From Gadus chalcogrammus (lineage: Eukaryota; Chordata; Actinopteri; Gadiformes; Gadidae): a stretch of 64,000 bases of DNA. The notes beneath the pieces are model-generated. The model saw only the letters and a list, made by a program, of their open reading frames with translations, had not been told where the DNA came from and made no database searches. Below, in pieces: positions 1 through 57,265 of this stretch. Numbering within the stretch: position 1 is the first letter of the stretch; each line of letters opens with the position of its first letter. The DNA is taken from positions 4,112,312 through 4,176,311 of the forward strand of contig NC_079414.1 of assembly GCF_026213295.1 (NCBI RefSeq), written 5' to 3'. A program made the position numbers and the translations under genes.

Positions 1-223
1 TTGATTTTATTATATGCCTTGTGACGTGATCGGTACATTTCGGCTGCGCATGTATTATTGGAATTTTTAATTGCTGCAATAAATTATGTTGTTATTGACT
101 TCTAACATGTCTCTATCTTTGCTGTTTAAATCTAACAGTAGTCTATGAGTAATATATCGGCGGTAACCACTGTTTTTGGTTGCGAAATAGCTCAAGCTGG
201 GCATTCCGTGGTATTAGATATGT
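1..223. other. Unassigned flank
   Basis: AT-rich sequence in which I see no coding exon, RNA gene or recognisable repeat boundary. Confidence 0.4.
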
Positions 224-456
224 TTTAATAAAACGCATCCAATACTAGGAATGTCCGCTGGTGACGCCACTTAGGCTATAGTAGGCTAACGATGCTCCTA
301 GCGTCCGAAGTGTACCCCCTCGAGTCCTCGTTAGCTACGAGCGTTTTCACGACGTTCGTTACCAACGATGCTTTCGGGAAACTGTGTGAAAACTGTACTA
401 TGCTTGTACGACGCACTTCACGATCCACTTAGGCTAACGATGCTTTCGGGAAAGGC
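224..456 (+). mobile_element. PIF/Harbinger-type element, 3' end fragment
   Basis: This stretch matches, in the same orientation and nearly end to end, the right-hand end of the Harbinger-type element at 40561-40785. Shared words include aaaacgcatccaat, gttagctacgagcgtttt and aacgatgctttcgggaaa. No left end is found in the window, so it is a truncated or 5'-incomplete copy. The hAT-type element starting at 487 lies just beyond its end. Confidence 0.65.
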
Positions 457-486
457 CAGATGGCCTAGTGTGAGTGCACCCTAATG

Positions 487-1149
487 CAGTTGTTCTCAAC
501 CATTCCAGGCTGTGACCCCCCCCCCCAAAAATAATCAAATTTGACCTGGGGCCCCCGACCCTGACAAGCAGTTGAACAAGAATTGTTGGTGTTGAGGCAT
601 TGCATTTAGTTTGACTCTGTTACAAAGATAAATATTGTGAAAATAGCCGATCTACAAGCTCGCAATGTGAAGGCGCTGGGAGCTTGTAGATCGGCTATTT
701 TCACTTTTTTGCCTCTTTCTTATAGAGGAATCCACGGTGCACAGCGCTCAGCGCAATCATTCCTGCGGTGTCAATTAGGCCTGTGTTTGTCTCGCAAATA
801 TAGAATAGATTAAGCCATTGTACATCTTGCAAATATAAGATTTCCGGTGGACTGTCTCTGACCTCTATAGACGTCTATCTATAGAGGTACTCTTATTCTG
901 AGGAGATCGTATGCCGGAGGAATGATTGTGTTTAGTGAATTTGTCTATATATGACAATTTGGCCAATGTTTGACCAAGTTTTATAGTATAATTTGTTGAT
1001 TAATTTTGATGCATTAATGGTATTATTTAGTCTTTTTTTTCTGAGGTATTAAAAATGTCTTAAAAGTCCATAAATTATCACTTCCCTGTCATCTGGGGAC
1101 AGCCCCCAGATTCATGTGGGGGTCCTGACCCACAGGTTGAGAACAACTG
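487..1149. mobile_element. hAT-type non-autonomous element (663 bp)
   Basis: The left end reads CAGTTGTTCTCAACC and the right end is its reverse complement in near-perfect form. The element is flanked by 8-bp near-identical target duplications (ccctaatg at 479-486, ctctaatg at 1150-1157), as expected for the hAT superfamily. No transposase reading frame is present, so it depended on a related autonomous element. A second partial copy of the same terminus begins near 1647. Confidence 0.75.
637..704. repeat. Perfect 25-bp inverted repeat (hairpin) inside the hAT-type element
   Basis: Positions 637-661 are exactly complementary to 680-704, leaving an 18-nt loop. Arms begin gtgaaaatagccgatc. It lies in the left third of the element at 487-1149. 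Confidence 0.85.
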
Positions 1150-1157
1150 CTCTAATG

Positions 1158-2771
1158 CTCACAATAGGATGGCACCACTTCTGTTTACTCGCTCTGCCTC
1201 TCAGAGGCGGTCTGTGGACAGTTCTGAAACCGGCCTACCAGTGACATAATTTCAAGCTAATGGACATTGAAAATGACCAGTGCCCTCCTCTGAGACACGG
1301 AGTAGACGTAAACCGTGCCATTGTTTTACTATATGAATATATATCCAGTACTATTTTCTTTTTGTTACAGCGACTGCTCGTCAATTTGAACGCAAGTTGA
1401 CTGAATTGCAGTACAGGGGTGCACTGCAGTAGTGGCTGCATTACGCACCTGAGAGGAGTGGCGGGGTACCAAGAAAAGGCAAAGAGATATAAGGACATAG
1501 GTTATTGTAATGTTTTGATTTATAGGGTTATTAGGGTTAATGTTCATAATTCCTTAAGATGTTTGTTTGTAATTGCTTTTGAATATTTATTAAATAACTT
1601 TTTGAATAATGGTCTTTTTTTTTGTTCATAGAGCATTCAGTAAAGCAGCTGTTCTCAACCTTGGTTTCTTAAAAAGAAAGGAAATAGCCAATCTAATGGG
1701 TTTTTTAATGACGCATCGGTGTAAGCTTAGTCTTGAATCTTGTGACTAGTCCAAACTGAATAAAATATCTTTAACAATGAATAAAATCTCTGTACATTCT
1801 CCGCTTTCACTTTTGCAGTGACACTCAACTCGTCTTTGTGAAGTAGCGTGCAAAATTATTTGCTCAAGGGAAAAACAAGGAAATTAATACAGAAAACAGA
1901 GGTTGTTTTCAAGAGCCAGCATCATCAATTTACTATTTAACCCTTATTAAATGCATTGTTTCGTAAACCGTTTTTAAAATGTCTTTTAAAAGCAGTTTAA
2001 CATTTTTCTTAATTCTAACTTAAATGTACTTTTAATTGTTGAGTAACCTATGCTTAACTTAAAATGTATGCTCCATAATATAGCATATTTTCTAAATGTT
2101 TTACCTGTTCTTTAGTAAAAAAGGTTAAAAGGGCCCATTATTAAACAAGCAGTAGTTATTTCCGGGATACAATTTGTCATAGAACATGTTTTGCGTTTCA
2201 TGTTGAATTTAAAAAATGCTTCCCACACAAGGTCATGTATAGATAAAGGAACATCTTTATTAGCATACAGTGTAAGACGAGACTATTGGCATTAGGGAAG
2301 GTTAAGTTAACACTGGTGCCTTAGACCAATGACTGCATTCCCTGTTAGAATAGCCATGGTAGCCTACTCATTTAGCAAATTTCAAACAAGTAAAATAAAT
2401 TGTACCTTTCAAATGCACCTTTCTACCAAGTCCAAGGCATTGGCCTCCAGCACTATGTTATTTAAAAAAATTAAGGTTGTCGTAATATTCTGTCACACTT
2501 GGCTCAGGCAGAATTTCTTTGTAGCAAACATAGGCAGAGAAAAAAAATCCCATTAAAATTAAAAATGAAATATCCAGCAAACATTACTGGTGATGTATCA
2601 AACTTTATATCTAACGTTATATTGCATGTGAAAAAAACAAATTTGAATCCGTTGGAAGAACCGAAAAAAATTATGTAATCGAGGCCTTGTACTTGATATG
2701 ACCGCGTCGATTTAGTCTTCACTTGCAGGTTCTAGCTTTGAGAAAAAAAAAAAAATCTACTAATAATATTT
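1158..2771. other. Downstream flank of the pump gene, no gene seen
   Basis: AT-rich sequence with a partial hAT-type terminus near 1647 (cagctgttctcaacc). I find no exon with paired splice sites or a conserved reading frame. Confidence 0.4.
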
Positions 2772-2853
2772 TTTATTTAGTGTAGCCTTTTTGAGACTGT
2801 TTTAGGATTGGACATTCTCAACCTGTTAATAATTATTGATTAGGAAACAACTG

Positions 2854-2859
2854 TTTATT
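2854..2859 (-). terminator. Candidate polyadenylation signal of the pump gene
   Basis: On the minus strand this reads AATAAA, about 430 nt beyond the stop codon. A second AATAAA lies at 2772-2777. Either would give an ordinary 3' UTR. No transcript evidence is available, so the choice is inference. Confidence 0.35.
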
Positions 2860-3290
2860 AACCGTTGATTGAAAATAGCTCTTGAAAATGCGTATTTGTG
2901 TTTTTGTGTGTATGATCTTATGTTTGTGTGCATGTTTTACTTTGACATTACATCATCATTCCCCACCCCACTACGTCCCACTCTCTCTGGACCAGTGGCT
3001 ATAATGACCAGCAAACAACCTCCCATTTTGTCAACAGATCTTAAGCACTTTACTTTCCTTCTTAACAATATCGAGTCTGTGTGTTTCTGCTAGGATGAAA
3101 TGCATTTTTTATATGTTCTTAACATCCTGGTTCCCCCGGCTTGTCCCTCTTCCTTCCTTGTCCCCTTTGCTTCAGCATTAGGATCCCATCCTCACCTTCA
3201 TCCTAATCTTTCGGAATATATTATGAAATATCCCATGAATCCCACCCCATGAATCAGACCCCCCCCTCTCCTTTTATGCTCGCTCAGTCT

Positions 3291-42434
<39,144 letters not shown>

Positions 42435-42841
42435 CTAAGTAGACAAAGGCACAAATTTAAAATTTTAAGTTCACAATCTGCAAATCAAATTTGAATCCAT
42501 GACTAGAAACAAAACAAAATAGCTTGCCTTTGCACCTGTTAAATAGAAATCGCAGACGATTACCACACATACTGGCTTGGGAAACTAAGCGACTGGATAG
42601 CCAGGCAACTAAACCAGGCTAAACGCAGAGCCAAACATGCCCCTGAGAGATGAACTGGCAGTTAGGTAACGTTATGTGGGGGGGAACAATGTTCCCGATC
42701 ATAATATCAATGTCTATTTAAGGCTAAGCTATGTGTGAATATCTGGCCTCCGCAGATTTAACATCCCTGTCACCGTTGATCAGGGCCTTCCTGCCCATTC
42801 AGCGTGCAGGGCGACAGAGGCCAGGACACGAGTCTGGGAGG

Positions 42842-43073
42842 CTGACTAGTGGTCCACAGCGGCCAGGAGGCTGACTAGTGGTTCACAGAGGCCAGGACGC
42901 TGACTAGTGGTCCACAGAGGTCAGGACGCTGACTAGTGTTCCACAGAGGCCAGGACGCTGACTAGTGGTCCACAGAGGCCAGGATGCTGACTAGTGGTCC
43001 ACAGGGGCCAGGATGCTGACTAGTGGTCCACAGGGGCCAGGACGCTGACTAGTGGTCCACAGAGGCCGGGACG
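42842..43073. repeat. 29-bp minisatellite, 8 copies
   Basis: Unit ctgactagtggtccacagag plus gccaggacg, eight head-to-tail copies with one or two changes each and no spacers. It lies between the first coding exon and the candidate promoter of the pump gene. Confidence 0.95.
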
Positions 43074-43580
43074 CTAGCCTGAGTGGCTGATTAGTGGTTC
43101 ACAGCTGGAACCTGAGCGGTTTCATTAGCGGTCGGGGTACCGGAGGGAATGGATGGACTGGATGGACTTGGATCCGTCGCTCGGTCCAACTACAGCGCCA
43201 TGCAGACGCGACATGAGCACATACTGTATAAACCCTGGACGGGATACAATAAACGAGCCCGTGTTAAAGAGCCCAACCAGCAGGGCAGGTCTGGTCCATC
43301 CTGGTCAGGAAACAGTAGCGTATGGCAACCATCAGACAGATGATGGAGACGCGAAGCCCGATGAAGGCCCAATGCAACACACCGAGTGACACTGGACGGT
43401 GATAACGTTGGAGAGATCTCAACACACAATGGGAACACGGCTGGCCTCACGCTTAAGGTTAGCCTCGTCCTTTACGGGAACGTTTAGCACACATATGATC
43501 ATTTAATATATAACCATATAATATAAATATATATATATATATACATTAGAGCAGGCGGTCAGCCCGTCTGGGTTTCTTAC

Positions 43581-43630
43581 CGATGCAGTGAGTCCGCGTC
43601 CGTCCAGAGAACTATCGATCCCGCTTTATA
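43581..43630 (-). promoter_or_regulatory. Candidate TATA box and 5' noncoding exon donor of the pump gene
   Basis: The minus strand reads TATAAA at 43630-43625, then about 45 nt later the strong donor gcatcg|gtaagaa at 43581/43580. Together with the acceptor before the ATG this could be a short first exon. Purely sequence-based; CpG-rich alternatives exist. Confidence 0.3.
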
Positions 43631-44571
43631 AATCACACTGATCAGAGTACCATGGGGGTCTGCGTTAAATAAGGACTATCGTTTCATCCTCTCATCCTTC
43701 ACATCTAAAGGTCGATGTTGTCATAGAAACTGCATCCGATTCTCAGATGAGTAGAAATGTCTCCGGTTAAAATGTAAAGGCTGTAGACAGGCAAAAGTCC
43801 TCGCGTGTACTACAGGTTTAGGAGCGCAATTAACCGCAGTCCTTAGAAAATATTCCTTCTGGAAAATAGAAAAGATACCGCTGGATAGTGTTAATAGGCC
43901 ACAGAATGGAGGCGATTAACGGTGTTCGGCTTGCCTTGACGAGTTCAGGGAAGCTGAACCAATGAGACATCTCGGAAAAGGATTGACGGCAGTGCTAGGC
44001 GAATCAAATTGGAGGATTTTCCATAATCCCACCTGCTAGGAGTTGGCTGCCAACGGTTCCGCCTCTAGGAATGACTCTTCACCAATCGCTAAAATTTCGG
44101 ATATAACTAAGAACAAATCAGCGCCTCGTCCTGAATGAGTGGCAGCGCAGCAATCGAATAAAGAGACGTTATTGAGGGAGTTTATGCCGGGTGGTATTCC
44201 GACGTTATCAGGACAATATTTATGTTTTCCAGACGTCATGGCTCTGACGCCCTATGACACTCTACTGTCGTTTGCACTATATATATATATATATTTAAAA
44301 TAAAGAAAAAGCGTAATGGTTTACTTATATACTGTATAGAAGCCACCTACATTCAAAATTAAAATTGTCTTACCAGATTGCAGAACATTTTACCCTGGTA
44401 ACAGACGTCCAATAGTGGACAGTTCCATCCGGAGGAAAGGTAATTTGGATGCATGAGATGCAGACTAGTGTAAGAGACGCGAGTACGATAATATGTTGAA
44501 AATTAATATGCGTGTGTAGTGCAAGGAGGGTGAGGCATTGAGTGACAAGACTGGCATTATAGTGTTTGTTA

Positions 44572-44577
44572 TTTATT
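44572..44577 (-). terminator. Polyadenylation signal of pold4
   Basis: AATAAA on the minus strand, about 175 nt beyond the pold4 stop codon. Confidence 0.6.
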
Positions 44578-44750
44578 TGTTGTCATTATGTCACCACCAC
44601 CAGAGTTGAAGCAGGTCTAAACAGTCTGTTGGTTTAAAGTCAAGGCAGGTGGAAGAACAGTAACAAAACAGAAACAAAACCAATGAACAAATATAAAAAT
44701 TCACAGATTTAAATCAACTATGGGCATTCTTCTTGTTCTTCTTCCATCTC

Positions 44751-50715
<5,965 letters not shown>

Positions 50716-51734
50716 GGTTATGAGGACCTGAAAGAGGGATAAGGTGGGTTCAGGAAGGTACGGACACGTTCATATCTATCTCTATGTATCTCTATATATC
50801 TATCTCCTCTAGAATGGAGCACAACTCTATGAACAATGTAATGTTGTTCACAAACAAAGACCTCAAAGACATTCATATTGTTAATTAGGTGAACCGTTAA
50901 AAACGCCTCCCAAAAGAATACAAATGAAGATAAGGACTTCTTTCTGCAGACCTGTAAGTAGACTAACATGCATTGATAACAGTCACAGAAAATATATTTA
51001 CAAAGACGTTGCTGTCAGCAACATTGAACACATTGAGATATCAGGCTCATGTCATTTTAGTTACACTCTACTAGCAGAGCTGGCCTATATTTTTTTCTTT
51101 ATGCATAAATTCTTATTTTTTTTACATTTATTTAATAAATTACTTTATAAATTATTTATAATAATTTATGCAACCAGCAGGTTCTAACGAGAAAAGGCAG
51201 GAGAGAGGTGTAGCAGGTCTTACAATGGTTTAGTCGTTATAACAGTGTAGTAGACTACGTTTTGAGCTCTTAAACCGTAATGTGCTTTTGATGAGTCAAA
51301 TGAATGGCATTATACAGAGAAGCTACATTTGTAATGTATTTTTAAGAAGACTGGTGCAGGTCCACATGCTAGGAGTGACGCAGAAGATAAGTGACCGTAG
51401 CAGCGACAGTGAGATTGTCAATGCAGTTCAGTGTACAAGTGAAGACGGGGTTATTGTTTGGGACAAAGCCTGACCGACCTGATCCAAATAGGATCCTGCA
51501 TTTTCAATAATGTCGTCCCTGTATTTAAAAATACAAGCAATATCCATGGCATATGGTCAATTAAGAAGAGCTCATCGGAAAAGATGTTGAGTCGTCTCGA
51601 TCATTTAGCAAAACATTGCAGGTGCAGTTTGTCTGTGTTTCAGAATAGGCACTCAATCATTCTTTCGGCCGCTGACACTGTACCAGCCAGATTCTGGGCT
51701 AAGCTCTGAATGCTTTAAAAATAGTGGCACAGAT

Positions 51735-52305
51735 GATAAATATTATGCTAATAATCAAAATATTGCAATATATGATTGAAAAGGGGAAACATTTTGTAAC
51801 ATGGAGCTTAATGTTTTTGATAGTTTGTGTCCATGCGTGCATGCACATGCACCACTTGGCATGGGTATTGGCAGCATTGACAATTGACAAATAAATGTCC
51901 CCACAAATAGTCAAAAGAAACCTACACCCTTAGATGAAAGTGCACTTAGACTTATGATTTGATCGATTACGTGAGGGTTAGGGAAAGGAGGGCAGAAAAT
52001 GTCTGTTCACCCAAAAAAAAGCCAAAACAAAGATAAGGCCTGCCAAAGCACATAGCCATGATTTGAATCACAGTGATTTAATGAAGTTAGTGTATTCCTC
52101 GTCCACGCATGTCTAACAATATATAACTACAGGCTATACAAATAAAGCCTGTACTGAATTTATTGATTAATACCGATTAATAATCTGACTTGATAAATTA
52201 AATATTCCCCAAAAATGTAATCTCCTCTCTCTGCAAAACCCTGGATGATGAAGTAATATCAAGTGCGGATGAATGATGTTAATGTATTTATGGAAGCGTC
52301 TTATG
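51735..52305. repeat. Duplicated block, copy 2 right part
   Basis: Matches 46715-47270 with about 5% difference and small indels (cgtgcatgcacatgcaccac, gtattcctcgtccacgcatg). Confidence 0.9.
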
Positions 52306-52529
52306 GAGTCTCGATCAAAGCACAGAGCCGTTTATCATTCATCATTGGCCTGTTAACACGAACAGAAGCTTTTAATGGAAACAAAGATGGCTTTGATGTG
52401 ATATAGTTAAATTGTATTAAACTCACGATCTCTCTGTTTCATCAAAACAAAACCCACATTAAGAGGGGCGTTTATATTTTCTTCTTCGTGTGACGTAGTT
52501 GTTTAAGGTATGTATGTTTCACAGTGCCC

Positions 52530-52605
52530 TCTGTCGGTCGGTGTACGTCTCACACAGCCCTCTGTCGGTCAGTAATGTATGTGTCACGCCCTCTGTCGGT
52601 CAGTA
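52530..52605. repeat. Short tandem copies of 'gccctctgtcggtc'
   Basis: Three spaced copies of gccctctgtcggtc with ~20-30 bp between; a decayed satellite-like tract. Confidence 0.6.
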
Positions 52606-53030
52606 TACGGAACGTCATCCAAGATTATCTGGATTCATTCCTCGGGTCGAACAGAAAGAATAACTTTCAATGTAGGGATTTATTATTGATACACCATATG
52701 ATTATTACAAAAAGTAGGATATTACTCAGAGCGCGACTGATTTCAAGTCCTAGGCCATTGTTCTTACATTGAGAGACACATTGCCTAGCAATCTCAATGT
52801 ATATTCTCCTCTCAAGACAGACCAAATAAAAACAAATAGAATGTAAAACTAGAAATCTAAACAAAAAACAAAAAATAATGGGGTTTATGTTATGTGTGTG
52901 TTTTAACTTTTAACTCTGCCTCTATATTCTATTTTAATACTAAAATGCCTTTTTCTATTTTACCCATTTCTTTGCATATGTTTTTCTTTTACTTATCTAT
53001 TATTTTATTGTATGACAATGTTTATATGTG

Positions 53031-53088
53031 AAGCACTTTGAGTCTGCCTTGTGTATGAAAAGTGCTATATAAATAAAGTTGCCTTGCC
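53031..53088 (+). repeat. LINE/SINE 3' tail
   Basis: gaagcactttgagtctgcc then aaaagtgctatataaataaa, another standard 3' tail of fish non-LTR elements, running straight into the TG array. Confidence 0.65.
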
Positions 53089-53211
<123 letters not shown>

Positions 53212-53244
53212 AGAGGAGGGATGAGGAGGGCTGTCAATCAAATA

Positions 53245-55663
53245 CAGTGGAATCCGCTTATTGTGGTCACGTTTGTCCAGAGCCAATTTGAACACTATAA
53301 GCGGATGATTACTAAAACCGAATTTACCGTTATTTCACTTATTTTTTATGCAGAATATAATTTGTATGGTTTTTCAATGAGAACAATGAAATGAAACGGA
53401 TAGCTTCCACATTTACTGAATTTTATTACAGTATCATGCAAGTTTAATTACATATACCTGTACTGCGCTGTGCGCAGGTAACTTATTACAATACAGTAGT
53501 GCTGTGCGTCGGCTCTGCTGTGCCGCCGGTGCGTTTTTTTTTTTTAACAAGTCTGAAAATAAAGTTTGAAACAAAATGCTTAGGCCTAATCACAGCACAG
53601 TACGTCGCAGTGCGCGGACATAACTCTGATAGCCTACAGTAGGCCTAGTAACTTATTCTGTGCGTCGGCTCTGCTGTGCCGCCGGTGCATTTTTTTAAAC
53701 ATGTCTTCAAACAAACAAACAACAAAGTTTGAAACTGTTTCATAGAACAACAACATAGAAGATAACTGCATAGGCTACAGAAAATTAAAGCTAGCCTAAC
53801 TCTGCTTCTATGTTGCAGATCTGCTGCGCCGCATTAAGAAATCACTAAACATATTTATCCATGGTTCCCTGGATCAGAGTGTTGTCCAACACCGAGTTCA
53901 CTTCTTTTTCAAAACGATGTAAAAGGTCAAAGTTTTTGAAACCAACATGCAGGAGACCAGTCTTTAAAATGCAAACTGCATTCCTCATCTCAGCTCTGGA
54001 AGGGACAACAGTCTCCTCTTCTTCATCCTCACCCTCCTCCTTCTCCTCGCTGCGCGCACCACTGGTACCCGCACCAAAGCGCTCTTGTACCTCCGAGATG
54101 ATGTCCTCATCCGTCACAATCTCTGACACCGGAGTGCTGTCATCACTTTCGATCCACTGCTCAAACTCGTCAGTGCTGATCTCAGCAGGTGGATCAACAG
54201 GTGTCGGTTCCTCCTCTGGTGACATGACTAGACCCCCTTTCCTCCAGCAATTCCTGATTGTGGAAGCCTCCACATCAGCCCAGGCGTCCCGCAGCATCAG
54301 AATCGCGTCAAGGAGGCTGATTTTCTTTGCGATGTCTGCAGCAGCTGCTCTGTTCCCCTCATCAATTTGGCGCAGTACAGAGCGGGCCATCTCTTTGCGA
54401 AAGTAAGCTTGGCTGTTCTGATGATGCCTTGGTCACAGGGCTGGAGAATTGAGGTCGTGTTCTTCGGCAGAAACTCGAGTCGGATGTTTCTCAGTGTTGT
54501 TTTCAAGTTATGGGCTGAGCAGTTGTCCACAAGCAGAAGGATACTCTTCCTCTCTTGGCCCAGTTTGCGATCCAAGTCCTTTAACCACTCCATAAAGAGA
54601 GCCCCGGTCATCCAAGCATTAGCATTGGCTGCGTAACGAACAGGCAGTGTACGTACGTGTTTGAAGCAGCGGGGGCTCTGACTTTTTCCGATGACAAAAA
54701 GTTCCTTCTTTCTCCCGCGGCAGAGCAGGCGAACATAGCCGTAATCCTTTCTTTTGATTTTTCCCCCCCTCTTTTATTGTCGGATTTGAATGTCAGGGTG
54801 CCGTCAGGTAGAGCCCGAAAATAAATCCCGGTTTCATCAGCATTCCAGATGCTTCCTCACTGTACTCCTGTCTCATCCTGACCCACTGTTGCTCGAGCCA
54901 CTCGTCGCGTGACACAGTGTCAGCCTCAGCAGCCTCTCCGTGCAGCTTCTTAAACACAATGTTCTCCCTCTTTTTAAATCGCTCAAACCAGCCGCTAGAA
55001 ACTTTGAAACTCTCCTCTCCGAGACTTGTTGCTAATGACTCAGCCTTCTCCCTGACCAAGGGTCCGCTCAGCGGAGCGGTGCGAGACCGGGCATAATCAA
55101 TCCACTTCACCAGGGCAGCCTCAACCGCAGGTGCTTTGCCCGGGCGCCGTCGTTTTCGGTCTCCGTCGTTAGCCTTCATGACTTTCTCTCGTTGCTTAAT
55201 TAGACTCCACAAGGTAGCCTGATGAATGCCAAGCTTCGCCGCAGCATCTCGTTGGCTAATTTTTGGCAACTTATCATATGCCTCGAGGAGATTACGTTTT
55301 TCATTCATAGAAAATGATTTCCTTTTTCCAGCCATGATTCGCAAGCTAGTTCTAGCTGCCTGGTCGTCAACTCTTTACGTTAGCTAGCTAGGCAGAAGCA
55401 GACGTCCAGAAGGGAATCATGGTAAAAAATAACAATAACTACACGTAATAATAATAATAATACATTTTAATAATTTTAAAATTATTTTTGCACATGTTTA
55501 CATTCATAAAATGGCCAAAAATGAACATTATAAGCGGATTTCTTGATTACTATAAACGAATTATTTAAACAGCATTTGTATAGAAATGATTCGGTCCCAA
55601 GCCTTTTGAACACTATAAGCGGTTGATTACTATATCCGTGACCACTATAAGCGGATTCCACTG
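53245..55663 (-). mobile_element. Tigger/pogo-type DNA transposon, full length (2419 bp)
   Basis: Inverted ends CAGTGGAATCCGCTTAT(A/T)GTGGTCACG, flanked by the TA duplication (53243-53244, 55664-55665). It carries one transposase gene on the minus strand, now with frameshifts. Internal copies of the tataagcggat word lie inside both ends. Confidence 0.95.
53845..55335 (-). pseudogene. Tigger/pogo transposase (CENP-B-like), frameshifted
   Basis: Starts MAGKRKSFSMNEKRNLLEAY with a psq-type helix-turn-helix (ISQRDAAAKLGIHQATLWSL), then a CENP-B-type DNA-binding region (RTAPLSGPLVREKAESLA, GWFERFKKREN). The first catalytic Asp (ADETG) is out of frame with the start, followed by LLLVDNCSAHN and LQPCDQGIIRT, then an acidic C-terminus. 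At least three frameshifts (about 54855, in a G-run near 54768, and about 54410) break it, so it is recently dead rather than ancient. Confidence 0.92.
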
Positions 55664-56110
55664 TATCGCTCTTCAGAAATGGTCAATCACAGGAGAGCCC
55701 GCCATGCCTTGGTTCCCTCCCCCATAGTGCCAAAATTAAATTCGAGCGAGAGATTAGAACATCATTCACGAGAGGCTGATTACTAGTATGGAGGCAGTTT
55801 CCTGCTATAATTCAAACCTGAAAAAAAAAGTTTCAAATGCTTGGAAGTCTGGGTTTGAAAACTCAACACCTTGTAAAAAAGATTTTGCAACACTGAAAAA
55901 AAAGATTATAACCTGAAAAAAATTCAAACAAAAATTCAAACATCTGTAAACATGATTTTGTGTTCTATTTTATAGCCCGAATACTTAGTACATACTATTT
56001 CTGTTCAGTGTCTACTACTTTACCGTACCTGACTGTGTAGTACGGTCTACTACAGCTATGCGTAGAACGCCTCTGAACGCTTCCGAACACCGCCGAAACG
56101 GCCAAATTTA

Positions 56111-56574
56111 GGCCCCGTTCACACAAAGCCGATTTCATGGCGAAACCGCAAAGGTCTTGTACGGTTCGGCCTTCCGTCCACACGAAGCCGGCGAATCCGC
56201 TGACCGAAACCGCAAACTTCTGAAACCACCCTCGGAGGTGGTTTCAAATCTACCCCGTTTCGTTTTGGATTCGTGTGGACGCCTGAAACCGACTGAAACC
56301 GTAAACCATGACGTCATCGCCCCTCCCCTCGACCCTCTAGCCAATGACTGTTAAGCCCGCGGAGTCTCACCCTTTATGCGCATGCTCGCCTCTTCTTCTT
56401 ATTTATTTTCCTTCTGGATTGCTGTAGCAGAAGCAGCGCCCCTTATGGGCCTGGAATGTGTACTACAGCGTTTCTACAGATCTATCCGGTTTCGCTTGAC
56501 TCCGTCTTTACGGAGATACCCCGAAACCGGATAGATCGAAACCGTAACTGTTTCGGCTTCGTGTGGACGGGGCC
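56111..56574. mobile_element. TTA-flanked Harbinger-like MITE (464 bp)
   Basis: TTA at 56108-56110 and 56575-56577; ends GGCCCCGTTCACACAAAGCC and, inward from the right, GGCCCCGTCCACACGAAGCC. Several gaaaccg words recur inside. Confidence 0.88.
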
Positions 56575-56640
56575 TTAGTTAACAGAGTTGCCCAGTTGGT
56601 GACGTATGGTGACTCATTGTTTACTAGTGATGCGCATGAC

Positions 56641-57098
56641 CATAGGCGTCGATTACGGGGGGGACGGGGGGGGACATGTCCCCCCCACTATTTGAAATAT
56701 GAATTTTGTCCCCACCAGTTTAAAAATGTGCAAACCAATTGCGACTGAAAAAATCCCCACATACTCGACCTAAAATCATGCGATAGGCACGCTCGAAGAC
56801 ATCATTTATTAGATAGGCCTACCTCGCTGACGCTTATAGTTTGCCTCCCTCGCTCTGGTAACGTCCGAACGCTCCGAATACTGATTTAAGCTTTGAATGC
56901 TAATTTTCCGAACGAGCATTCGAATATTCGAATAATTCGGGCCAGCCTTTTCAACACCTGACAATACACTGTAGAGCATAATGTAATGCAGCGTTGAAAG
57001 GATGAATAGCTTACATAAGGGTACCCAGCACTTTTCAAACCACACTCAAGCTTATGGTTATTGTCCCCACCACTTCTAAAAACAAACTGACGCCCTTG
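56641..57098. mobile_element. hAT-type MITE with 8-bp duplication cgcatgac (458 bp)
   Basis: cgcatgac at 56633-56640 and 57099-57106. Ends cataggcgtcgatt and, inward from the right, caagggcgtcagttt. A fragment of the TAGGGCTGGCCCGAAT element (about 56823-56957) is nested in it. Confidence 0.85.
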
Positions 57099-57265
57099 CG
57101 CATGACCATGTCGGACCTCAACGCAAAAGTTTTGAACGGTGAGAAAGTTTGACTCACCATATATCTTCCTGATCGTTTTCCCGCAGATATTCCAAACATC
57201 TGTCAAGGTGTTGCTGGTATGCACGAATGACATGTCTTGCAGCTTCAATGATCCCCGACAATCAG

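Noticed and set aside
42842..43073. Regular 29-bp repeats suggesting a CRISPR array
   Set aside because: Units are directly abutting with no spacers, in a vertebrate intergenic region.
53861..54406. 181-residue plus-strand open frame
   Set aside because: It is the antisense shadow of the Tigger transposase C-terminus.
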